DNA of 5,513 nucleotides from an uncultured Bacillota bacterium. GTDB taxonomy: Bacteria; Bacillota; Clostridia; Peptostreptococcales; Anaerovoracaceae. Below the pieces are notes generated by a model. That model was not told the origin of the DNA. It did no database searches and was given only the letters and a program-made list of their open reading frames with translations. This document shows positions 1 to 5,446 of this stretch, piece by piece (position 1 is the first letter of the stretch; each line of letters begins with the position of its first letter). Location: positions 1 through 5,513 of the forward strand of contig CABQMM010000107.1 in NCBI GenBank assembly GCA_902465215.1, written 5' to 3'. The position numbers and the translations under genes were made by a program.

Positions 1-2
1 AT

Positions 3-794
3 TGCACTCATTATGATTGCGCAGCGATAATCTGCGCGGGCGGCGGCAATGCTTTTGTCGCCCTTGCCGGCGCTTTTGCCGGTGGCGCGCTGGCGGGACT
101 GGCAACGGGGCTTCTGCACACAAAATTAAAAATCCAGGCAATCCTTGCGGGCATTTTGGTTATGATGGCATCCTATTCGGTCAACCTCAGAATCATGGGG
201 AAAACGCCGAACATTCCGCTGACGAAGAGTGAAACGATTTATAAAATCGCAGATGGACTGCTGGATCCGACCTACGGCGGAATTGTAATGAATCTTCTGC
301 TTTTGGCGGTGATTATCGCAGTTCTATATCTGTTTTTGCAGACTCGTCTGGGTTTCGTATTCCGCGCAACCGGGGACAACGAAGATATGGTAAAGGCATG
401 CGGCGTGTCCTGTGACAGCATGAAGCTGATGGGGCTTGCCATTTCCAACGGACTGGTAGGTCTGGCAGGAGGAATGCTCGCGCAAAATCAGGCTTTCGCG
501 GATATTAACAGCGGCGTGGGCATGATGGTAATCGGACTTGCTTCGGTTATTTTAGGCGAAGTGATTTTCGGTACGAAAACGCTGCTTCGCAGACTGATTG
601 CGGCGGCGCTCGGCGCAGTTGTTTACCGCATTATCATGGCGCAGGCGCTGTACCTTGGCATGGAGTCCACGGATATGAAGCTCGTGTCGGCAGCGATTGT
701 TGCGATTGCGCTTTCTCTGGGCCTTCTCGGAGAAAAGGGCAGCAAGCTTCAGCTCATGCAGAAATTCACAAAGAAGGGAGCCGAACAAAAATGA
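3..794 (+). CDS. ABC transporter permease, TrpXYZ-like/COG4120 type (5' end outside window)
   Basis: Inner-membrane permease of an ABC importer of the uncharacterised COG2984/COG4120/COG1101 type, whose best known members are the TrpXYZ-like systems predicted to import tryptophan or related compounds. The frame is open from base 3. The family-like stretch TGLLHTKLKIQAILAGILV lies before the first ATG (156), so that ATG is internal and the true start is upstream. 263 codons are visible; full members are near 300, so roughly 30-50 N-terminal residues are missing. Several hydrophobic helices are visible (around visible residues 17-37, 43-59, 95-113, 136-155, 166-180, 190-206, 219-235). The cytoplasmic loop RATGDNEDMVKACGVS followed by the helix LMGLAISNGLVGLAGG is typical of branched-chain-amino-acid-type permeases (BPD_transp_2). 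The gene ends in ATGA, overlapping the ATPase start, so the two are cotranslated. The substrate cannot be read from the sequence. The first ~20 bases translate to unusually polar residues (CTHYDC) and may hide a frame problem. Confidence 0.9.
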   Translation, partial: CTHYDCAAIICAGGGNAFVALAGAFAGGALAGLATGLLHTKLKIQAILAGILVMMASYSVNLRIMGKTPNIPLTKSETIYKIADGLLDPTYGGIVMNLLLLAVIIAVLYLFLQTRLGFVFRATGDNEDMVKACGVSCDSMKLMGLAISNGLVGLAGGMLAQNQAFADINSGVGMMVIGLASVILGEVIFGTKTLLRRLIAAALGAVVYRIIMAQALYLGMESTDMKLVSAAIVAIALSLGLLGEKGSKLQLMQKFTKKGAEQK

Positions 795-1573
795 AGAAAC
801 TTTTAGAAGCGGAAAACATAAAAAAGGTGTTCGGCAGCGGAACCGTAAACGAAAAGGTCGCCTTAGATGATGTCAACCTGACGCTCAGCGAGGGTGACTT
901 CGTGACGGTCATAGGCAACAACGGCGCCGGAAAATCAACGCTTTTGAACTGTATCGCAGGGGTTTTCCCGATTGACGGAGGAAGAATTGTGCTGGACGGT
1001 GAAGATATTACGAAGCAGCCGGAGCATAAGCGAGCGCGTCACATCGGCAGGGTGTTTCAGGACCCTTTAAAGGGCACCGCATTCGACATGACAATCGAAC
1101 AAAATCTTGCGATTGCATACTGCAAGAATAAACCGCGCGGTCTGCAGGCGGGAATATCAAAGAAAGATAGAGAATTTTTCCGCGAAAAGCTTTCCATGTT
1201 GGGAATGGGACTGGAAAACCGCATGACGGAGAAGGTGAAGCTTTTGTCCGGTGGACAGCGGCAGTCTTTGACGCTGTTTATGGCGGTAATCGCAAAGCCG
1301 AAGCTGCTGCTTTTAGATGAACATACGGCGGCGCTCGACCCGGCGGCTGCGGCGAAAGTGCTTGAGCTTACCGCGCAGTTTGCTGCACAGGAGGGCTTAT
1401 GCACGCTGATGATTACGCATAATATGAAGGATGCGCTCCGTTACGGAAACCGGACGATTTTGATGAAAAGCGGAAAAATTGCGATGGAGCTTTCGGGTAA
1501 GGAACGGGCAGAAATGACGGTTGAGAAGCTGATTGAAAAATTCAGCATCGACAGCGATCGGATGCTTTTATAG
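791..1573 (+). CDS. ABC transporter ATP-binding protein, COG1101 type
   Basis: Cytoplasmic ATPase that powers the importer whose permease is encoded directly upstream. All nucleotide-binding motifs are intact in the 260-aa product: Walker A GNNGAGKST (42-50), Q-loop VFQDP (Q90), signature LSGGQ (152-156), Walker B KLLLLDE with catalytic E177, D-loop ALDP (181-184) and switch histidine H210 in MITHN. The Walker B extension DEHTAALDP is characteristic of the COG1101 subfamily that pairs with TrpX/TrpY-like proteins. Length is normal. The ATG overlaps the permease stop by four bases (ATGA), and GGGAG lies ten bases upstream inside the permease gene, which fixes the start. A rho-independent terminator follows within about ten bases, so this is the last gene of the operon. 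The missing partner, the substrate-binding lipoprotein, should lie upstream of the permease, outside the window. Confidence 0.95.
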   Translation: MKKLLEAENIKKVFGSGTVNEKVALDDVNLTLSEGDFVTVIGNNGAGKSTLLNCIAGVFPIDGGRIVLDGEDITKQPEHKRARHIGRVFQDPLKGTAFDMTIEQNLAIAYCKNKPRGLQAGISKKDREFFREKLSMLGMGLENRMTEKVKLLSGGQRQSLTLFMAVIAKPKLLLLDEHTAALDPAAAAKVLELTAQFAAQEGLCTLMITHNMKDALRYGNRTILMKSGKIAMELSGKERAEMTVEKLIEKFSIDSDRMLL

Positions 1574-1577
1574 AAAT

Positions 1578-1632
1578 AAAAAACACCTGCGTCGGTGTGC
1601 GGAATGCACCGTCTCACAGGTGTTTATTTTTT
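1578..1632. terminator. Bidirectional rho-independent terminator between convergent genes
   Basis: Perfect 9-bp arms AAACACCTG (1581-1589) and CAGGTGTTT (1617-1625) enclose a smaller CGGTG/CACCG hairpin (1593-1597 with 1607-1611). On the + strand the stem is followed by ATTTTTT (1626-1632); on the - strand a T run corresponding to the A tract at 1578-1583 follows it. It can therefore stop both the ABC transporter operon (stop codon at 1571-1573) and the converging DUF1836 gene. The DUF1836 stop codon (1624-1626) sits in the foot of the stem. Confidence 0.88.
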
Positions 1633-2163
1633 GATGTAGTGTTTTTTCTGTCTGCAGAGGAAAGTCCTCTGCACATAGATTTTGCTCGCAAAGGAAAGCG
1701 CAAAGTTTTCCATTAAATATTTATTCGCCCTGCCCGGAATTTCCTCGTTCGTGATACAGACTTTTCCTGTGAAAACATGGTTGACCGCGCTTTCAATCGC
1801 TTCACAGAAGCGGTCATAGGTGATTTCGGTCTCTTCCAAACTGATTCCGAGCTTAATCAGCTTGCCGATTTCATCGGTGGAATAGCAGTTTTTTAAAATA
1901 TATACGACGATAATCATCGCAAGTGACAGCTTTGGATATTTCTTATTTACGGGAGCGTCAACGATTTTCGCCTTGACATAATTGTTGACCATGCTTTTGG
2001 TCAGAGGCGCTGCACCGACTGCCGCAAAGAAAGAACCGAGCGAGCCTTCAATGAAAGCGATGACCTGATCCATATATAAATCCAGTGCAGGAAGTTCCTG
2101 CCACCTTGGAATATGAAAATCCTGTATTGTTTTATCCGAAAAAAGGTTCTTATCTTGAATCAT
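1624..2163 (-). CDS. DUF1836 domain protein, possible DNA-binding regulator
   Basis: 179-aa soluble protein of the DUF1836 family, recognised by pattern memory. The N-terminal signature FHIPRWQELPALDLYMDQV (16-34) is followed by the core LTKSMVNNYVKAKIV (54-68) and by PVNKKYPKLSLAMIIVVYILK (71-91, written here as one hydrophobic helix region). The family is largely confined to Firmicutes and has no established function. The core 'TKSMVNNYVK...P.KK.Y' looks like a MerR-like or winged-helix DNA-binding head, so a regulatory role is plausible but inferred. There is no signal peptide; the hydrophobic stretch at 81-90 reads as a buried helix. The start is fixed by GGAGGAAG with four bases before ATG. 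It is transcribed away from the acyl-CoA ligase gene, and its promoter is back to back with the ligase promoter, so it could control that neighbour. The tail is basic (RQKKHYIKK). Confidence 0.85.
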   Translation of the reverse strand: MIQDKNLFSDKTIQDFHIPRWQELPALDLYMDQVIAFIEGSLGSFFAAVGAAPLTKSMVNNYVKAKIVDAPVNKKYPKLSLAMIIVVYILKNCYSTDEIGKLIKLGISLEETEITYDRFCEAIESAVNHVFTGKVCITNEEIPGRANKYLMENFALSFASKIYVQRTFLCRQKKHYIKK

Positions 2164-2182
2164 TTTACTTCCTCCGACTTAT

Positions 2183-2211
2183 AATATATCACAGAAAAAA
2201 ACGTATGTAAA
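2183..2211 (-). promoter_or_regulatory. Vegetative promoter of the DUF1836 gene
   Basis: Reading the minus strand, TTTACA (2211-2206) and TATATT (2188-2183) are separated by exactly 17 bases that include a run of seven T. Transcription would begin near 2176, giving an unusually short leader of about 13 bases in which GGAGG (2175-2171) is almost the first thing transcribed. The -35 box is only two bases from the -35 box of the divergent ligase promoter. Confidence 0.6.
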
Positions 2212-2213
2212 GG

Positions 2214-2242
2214 TTGACATTACAAGGCTTGCATGATAATCT
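2214..2242 (+). promoter_or_regulatory. Promoter of the acyl-CoA ligase gene
   Basis: A perfect -35 box TTGACA lies at 2214-2219. Two -10 boxes are possible: GATAAT at 2235-2240 (good match, short 15-base spacer) or TAATCT at 2237-2242 (poor match, ideal 17-base spacer). Either gives a start near 2247-2249 and a leader of about 60 bases. The mismatch between box quality and spacing suggests a weak promoter or one needing an activator. The -10 region overlaps the left arm of the palindrome at 2238-2260. Confidence 0.6.
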
Positions 2243-2260
2243 AGTATTTGATACTAGATT
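2238..2260. promoter_or_regulatory. Perfect palindrome, likely operator
   Basis: Arms AATCTAGTAT (2238-2247) and ATACTAGATT (2251-2260) are perfect 10-bp inverted repeats around the three bases TTG. There is no T run after it, so it is not a terminator. It covers the -10 box and predicted start of the ligase promoter, the classic position for a repressor site. The TAGTA...TACTA half-sites with a five-base centre resemble, from memory, the sites of FapR, the malonyl-CoA-sensing lipid regulator of Firmicutes. TetR- or MarR-family regulators are alternatives. Confidence 0.7.
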
Positions 2261-2308
2261 GGAAAACGGACTGGAAAGAGATTTGAATAAAAAGGAGAGA
2301 ATACCCTT

Positions 2309-4111
2309 ATGGATTATCAGGAAAGAAAAAATTTTGAGCTGAAAAGAGCCGAGGATTTTATTGCGAGCATCAACGCGATGGATGACCCGGACATTATGTA
2401 TAAAGTAAGTCATCCGATTACCGATTTAAAGGATATGATGAACAAGAGTGTGCAGCGTTACGGCGCAGACCATGTTGCATTCAAGCAGCGTTTCGTAAAG
2501 GGCGAGCCATTCCGCGAGATTACTTACGGACAGACACTTGAGGATTTGAATGCACTCGGAACTGCGCTGATAAAGCACGGACTGAAAGACAAGCGTGTGG
2601 CGGTGATTGGGGACAACTGCTATCAGTGGGCATCCTCCTACCTTGCAGTTACCTGCGGTACGGGCGTAGTAGTGCCGCTTGACAAGGAACTGGGTGCGAC
2701 GGAGCTGGAACAATTAATCAAAGAAGCGGACTGCGAAGGAATTCTTTTTACGAAGAAGTTTTTGAGTATTTTTGAGGATATGAAAGAGAGAGGCGAAACA
2801 AACCTGCGTGTTCTGGTGAATCTGAACGCGGATGCCGAAAAGGACGGCGTTTTCTCATGGTCGGAAATGATTGAAGAAGGCAAAAAGCTGATTGCGGAAG
2901 GTGACCGCTCATTCCTTGACGCGGAAATTTACCCGGACGAAATGGGAGTTTTGCTCTTCACATCGGGAACGACGGGCATTGCAAAGGGCGTAATGCTCTC
3001 ACAGACAAATATCTGCTGTGACCTTATGAGTGCGCCTACGCTTCTTGATACAAACGAAAGGGATACCTTCTTCAGCGTGCTTCCGCTGCACCATACTTAC
3101 GAGTGCACCTGCGGATTTTTAATGCCGATGTATAAAGGCTCCTGCATCGCTTATTGTGAGGGTCTGAAGTACATTCAAAAGAACCTGCAGGAAATCAAGC
3201 CGACATTCTTCCTCGGCGTTCCGCTGATTTTCGAAATGCTGTATAAGGCAATCTGGAAAAACATCCGCAAGCAGGGCAAGGAAGAGACGGTTAAAAAAGT
3301 TTTGAAGCTGAATAAAGTCACTTCCAAGGTTGGCATAAACCTTAACAAGCTGCTTCTGAAGGACATTCTTAAAGTATTCGGCGGCAATATGGATATGCTC
3401 ATTGCCGGCGGCGCGGCAATCGACCCGCAGATTCTGCAGTTTTTCCGTGACCTCGGAATCATGGCACTTCAAGGCTATGGTCTCACGGAATGTGCGCCGA
3501 TGGCAGCGCTCAATCAAGACCTGAATCCGCGCAATGACTCTGTTGGGCATGTGCTTCCGGGCGTTGAAGTTAAGATTATAGACAAAAACGAGGACGGAGT
3601 CGGTGAAATCTGCCTCAAGGGACCGAATGTAATGATGGGATATTACAATATGCCGGAAGAAACAGCGAAAGTCCTCGTGGACGGCTGGTTCCACACAGGA
3701 GACCTCGGTTATGTTGACGGTCCGTATATCTATATCACGGGAAGAAAGAAGAATGTCATCATTACCAAGAACGGTAAGAATGTTTTCCCTGAGGAACTCG
3801 AATATTACCTCGGAAAGGTTTCGCTTGTATCTGAATCCATGGTTTGGGCAGCGCAGGATGAGGACGGACAGGACGACTTAATCGTAGCGACAATCAAGCC
3901 TGACATGGAAGAGGTTGAAGCTGTAATCGGCAAAGAAGCCGCTGAAGATTCGGAAAAAGTCGAAAAACTCCTGTGGCAGGAAGTTGACAAAATCAACGAT
4001 GACCTTCCGTTCTTCAAGAAAATCAGACGAATCAATATCCGTAAAGAAGAGTTTGAGAAGACCACAGGCAAGAAAATTAAGCGTTTCGTCGAGGCAAATA
4101 AGCAGAAATAG
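2309..4111 (+). CDS. AMP-binding acyl-CoA synthetase, long-chain fatty acid ligase type
   Basis: Adenylate-forming enzyme that activates a carboxylic acid, probably a medium or long-chain fatty acid, to acyl-AMP and then to acyl-CoA (COG1022, FAA1/FadD-like). The 600-aa product has every family motif: phosphate-binding loop FTSGTTGIAKG (217-227), VLPLHHTYE (258-265 region), QGYGLTEC (388-395), HTGDLG with ribose-binding D465, hinge ITGRKKNVI (R479) and the C-terminal lid TTGKKIKR with likely catalytic K588. Length fits the family, there is no signal or membrane helix, and it is presumably cytoplasmic or membrane-associated. AAGGAG (2292-2297) eleven bases before ATG supports the start. It stands alone between its own promoter/operator and a terminator. 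An acyl-ACP synthetase or a dedicated aryl/fatty acid ligase cannot be excluded, as substrate residues cannot be read by eye. No defects are visible. Confidence 0.94.
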   Translation: MDYQERKNFELKRAEDFIASINAMDDPDIMYKVSHPITDLKDMMNKSVQRYGADHVAFKQRFVKGEPFREITYGQTLEDLNALGTALIKHGLKDKRVAVIGDNCYQWASSYLAVTCGTGVVVPLDKELGATELEQLIKEADCEGILFTKKFLSIFEDMKERGETNLRVLVNLNADAEKDGVFSWSEMIEEGKKLIAEGDRSFLDAEIYPDEMGVLLFTSGTTGIAKGVMLSQTNICCDLMSAPTLLDTNERDTFFSVLPLHHTYECTCGFLMPMYKGSCIAYCEGLKYIQKNLQEIKPTFFLGVPLIFEMLYKAIWKNIRKQGKEETVKKVLKLNKVTSKVGINLNKLLLKDILKVFGGNMDMLIAGGAAIDPQILQFFRDLGIMALQGYGLTECAPMAALNQDLNPRNDSVGHVLPGVEVKIIDKNEDGVGEICLKGPNVMMGYYNMPEETAKVLVDGWFHTGDLGYVDGPYIYITGRKKNVIITKNGKNVFPEELEYYLGKVSLVSESMVWAAQDEDGQDDLIVATIKPDMEEVEAVIGKEAAEDSEKVEKLLWQEVDKINDDLPFFKKIRRINIRKEEFEKTTGKKIKRFVEANKQK

Positions 4112-4150
4112 TGATGAAAAATGAAGTTGGGCATTCCGCCTGAAAATTTC

Positions 4151-4190
4151 AAAAAAATAGCAGGAGCGGTCTCGGTGAACGCTCCTGTTT
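4151..4190. terminator. Shared terminator between ligase and rpn genes
   Basis: Perfect 8-bp arms CAGGAGCG (4161-4168) and CGCTCCTG (4180-4187) surround an 11-base loop. Reading the minus strand, the stem is followed by CTA and seven T (the A run at 4151-4157), an excellent terminator for the rpn gene. On the + strand the tail is only TTTCAT, so it is weaker for the ligase gene, whose stop is about 50 bases upstream. Confidence 0.83.
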
Positions 4191-4207
4191 CATAATAAAA
4201 GCAATAT

Positions 4208-4474
4208 CTACAATTTCTCAATCTCTTCAACAGATAATCCCGTTATCTCTACAATATCAGCAGTCGGAATGTTTTTCTCCTTCATGTTTTTTGCAATTTC
4301 ACGCTGCTTTTGTGCGGCGCCAATGGCTTCGCCCTCGGCACGACCTTCGGCAAGACCCGCCTTGCGTCCATCCTCGCGCATAGAGGCTATATCGTGCTGA
4401 TACATCATGCGGCACTCCGCCCATGCAGCCTCTCTTTCTTCTTTTGTTACCGTCCGATATAAGTTTTCAGCCAT
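4208..4474 (-). CDS. Candidate internal start: RpnS-like C-terminal protein within the rpn gene
   Basis: Met225 of the nuclease is preceded on the minus strand by AGGAGG (4488-4483) with an ideal eight-base spacer to ATG (4474-4472). Translation from here would give an 88-aa protein in the same frame, beginning MAENLYRTVTKEEREAA and ending at the shared stop. It would contain the charged helical region, the GLAEGRAEGEAIG stretch and the ITGLSVEEIEKL tail, but none of the nuclease residues. In E. coli, Rpn genes are reported to make such a short form (RpnS) that binds and blocks the full-length toxin. The internal ribosome binding site is seen; expression and inhibition are inferred. The bases also encode Glu-Glu-Gly, so chance is possible, and I see no convincing internal promoter. 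Confidence 0.4.
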   Translation of the reverse strand: MAENLYRTVTKEEREAAWAECRMMYQHDIASMREDGRKAGLAEGRAEGEAIGAAQKQREIAKNMKEKNIPTADIVEITGLSVEEIEKL

Positions 4475-5146
4475 GATGATTCCCTCCTCGCTCTCGCATA
4501 TTTCCTGTATGGAGTCTTTGTAGTTTTCATCATCGGCATATCTTAAATAAACCGCAAGTTTTTCAATCTGCGACATTTCCTCAAGTGGCTTTCGAGGGTC
4601 GACTTTGCCAAGCTCAAGGAAATGAAATTCAAGACGGTCCGACAAGCGATGCCCTGTGTTTTGCTCCCTGACAGAGAAAATGCTGTGGCAGCCGATGTCC
4701 TTCGGAAAGAGCTTGCTTTCTATGATGGAAACTACAATGCTCTTTTTCATATTACCATAAGGCTCGCCGGATTTCAATGAGGAATTGACAAGCCTTCCGC
4801 CGTAGAACAGGATTCGGCAGCGATACTCGGTGAGGTGGGAAACCTGCATTTCGATTGTCAGAAGCTCGCCGGAATCGGTCTCCGCTTTGATGTCCATCGT
4901 CGTATCTTTGTCAAGAATCCAATCGCCAATATCAATCGGATTTTTGATTTCGAGGCGGCGAATCGGGTCATCCTTTCGCTCTAAAATAATGTTAAGCAGA
5001 CCGATGAGTGCTGCTTTTGATTCCTCGGTATCGCTTCCGTAGATACGATGAAAGACATAGTCATTGTAGAGCGGCATACGCGTTCGGTAGGTATCGGTAT
5101 AGAGCTTTGCGATTTCTTCGCTGTTTGTTAGATTTTTCTTTTTCAT
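4208..5146 (-). CDS. Rpn-family recombination-promoting nuclease / PD-(D/E)XK 'putative transposase'
   Basis: 312-aa member of the Rpn/TIGR01784 (PDDEXK_2) family: DNA endonucleases related to the YhgA-like transposase_31 proteins, linked to recombination and, in E. coli, to anti-phage toxicity. N-terminal YNDYVFHRIYG (27-37) is the family opening. The nuclease core shows D85 in MDIK, followed by LLTIEMQV with E99 and Q101, and then FYGGRLVNSSLKSGEPYGNM (114-133). This matches the D...ExQ version of the fold, so it looks catalytically intact. A Glu/Arg-rich helical region follows (about 220-265), then a Gly/Ala/Glu-rich stretch (GLAEGRAEGEAIG, 264-276) and the usual tail IVEITGLSVEEIEKL. AAGGAGGA (5158-5151) fixes the ATG at 5146; an out-of-frame ATG four bases earlier is too close to the ribosome binding site. 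No inverted repeats or transposition partners flank it, so it is not an insertion sequence despite the family name. Confidence 0.9.
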   Translation of the reverse strand: MKKKNLTNSEEIAKLYTDTYRTRMPLYNDYVFHRIYGSDTEESKAALIGLLNIILERKDDPIRRLEIKNPIDIGDWILDKDTTMDIKAETDSGELLTIEMQVSHLTEYRCRILFYGGRLVNSSLKSGEPYGNMKKSIVVSIIESKLFPKDIGCHSIFSVREQNTGHRLSDRLEFHFLELGKVDPRKPLEEMSQIEKLAVYLRYADDENYKDSIQEICESEEGIIMAENLYRTVTKEEREAAWAECRMMYQHDIASMREDGRKAGLAEGRAEGEAIGAAQKQREIAKNMKEKNIPTADIVEITGLSVEEIEKL

Positions 5147-5173
5147 TCATTCCTCCTTCACATCCTGTGGGGA

Positions 5174-5187
5174 GAATGGATCCATTC
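5174..5187. repeat. 14-bp perfect palindrome in the rpn leader
   Basis: GAATGGATCCATTC reads identically on both strands. It lies between the candidate rpn promoter and its ribosome binding site, about 15 bases upstream of the latter, so it could be a protein binding site. It has no loop, so it is a poor RNA hairpin. Confidence 0.5.
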
Positions 5188-5214
5188 ATACCAAATAGAA
5201 ATTTCTGTAAGAAA

Positions 5215-5243
5215 AGAATAACATATAATGGAATTAAATGCAA
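5215..5243 (-). promoter_or_regulatory. Candidate promoter of the rpn gene
   Basis: On the minus strand TTGCAT (5243-5238) and TATTCT (5220-5215) are separated by exactly 17 bases. Box matches are moderate (3/6 and 4/6), so the call rests mainly on spacing and position. It implies a leader of about 60 bases carrying the palindrome at 5174-5187. Confidence 0.35.
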
Positions 5244-5253
5244 GTCATATACT

Positions 5254-5300
5254 GGAATTTTCATCCAAGAAAATTCCGACGGATTCCGATAAAATTCGAC
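5254..5300. repeat. Inverted repeat plus three phased ATTCCGAC-like repeats
   Basis: GGAATTTTC (5254-5262) and GAAAATTCC (5269-5277) are perfect 9-bp arms around six bases. Overlapping the right arm, a short motif occurs three times in the same orientation: ATTCCGAC (5273-5280), ATTCCGAT (5283-5290) and ATTCGAC (5294-5300), with starts 10 and 11 bases apart, one helical turn each. This is upstream of the rpn promoter candidate and about 220-260 bp upstream of the sigma-54 promoter start, so it could serve either. Seen: the repeats. Inferred: that a protein binds them. Confidence 0.5.
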
Positions 5301-5362
5301 AAACAGGCGCAGAAAACAATCACACCTAAACATCCTCCCAAACCCCCTAAAAATTTTCCCTC

Positions 5363-5391
5363 TTTACTTTTCCAATTCTTTCATGTAAAAT
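5363..5391 (+). promoter_or_regulatory. Vegetative-type promoter pointing right
   Basis: TTTACT (5363-5368) and TAAAAT (5386-5391) are separated by exactly 17 bases, with 4/6 and 5/6 matches to the sigma-A consensus. It would start transcription near 5398 and read into the ribosome binding site at 5431 and the ATG at 5447. Confidence 0.5.
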
Positions 5392-5446
5392 GATAACCGT
5401 AAACAGGTACAAAAATAAAGCAAACGACACAGGAGAGGAACAAGCA

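Larger units (their letters stand above)
5147..5446. other. 300-bp intergenic region, regulatory DNA without a gene
   Basis: Noticeably AT-richer than the genes. It holds the rpn ribosome binding site, leader palindrome and candidate promoter, the repeat cluster at 5254-5300, a second promoter pointing right (5363-5391) and a ribosome binding site near 5431. Between 5301 and 5360 I see only C- and A-rich sequence with no clear signal. I found no tRNA, structured RNA or coding frame with supporting translation signals here. Confidence 0.7.

Noticed and set aside
156..158. ATG at 156 as the permease start
   Set aside because: In-frame sequence before it matches the family (TGLLHTKLKIQAILAG) and no ribosome binding site precedes it; the gene starts outside the window.
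1057..1404. 115-codon minus-strand open frame
   Set aside because: Antisense to the ATPase gene across its signature and Walker B region; Ser/Ala-rich low-complexity translation typical of a shadow.
2238..2260. Palindrome as a terminator or RNA attenuator
   Set aside because: AT-rich, three-base loop, no following T run, and the predicted transcript starts inside it, so an intact RNA hairpin would not form.
3119..3694. 191-codon open frame on the minus strand
   Set aside because: It lies entirely antisense to the intact acyl-CoA ligase gene, has a composition typical of a reverse-frame shadow, and shows no recognised family.
5061..5150. Alternative ATG at 5150 (minus), four bases before the rpn start
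   Set aside because: Only one base separates GGAGG from this ATG, and the frame gives a short basic peptide. The ATG at 5146 has proper spacing and opens the conserved protein.
4208..5300. rpn gene as an insertion sequence or transposon
   Set aside because: Family is named 'putative transposase', but no terminal inverted repeats or target duplications were found, and the gene has its own ribosome binding site and terminator like a resident gene.
5350..5357. AAAATTTT palindrome
   Set aside because: Too short and simple in AT-rich DNA to be meaningful.
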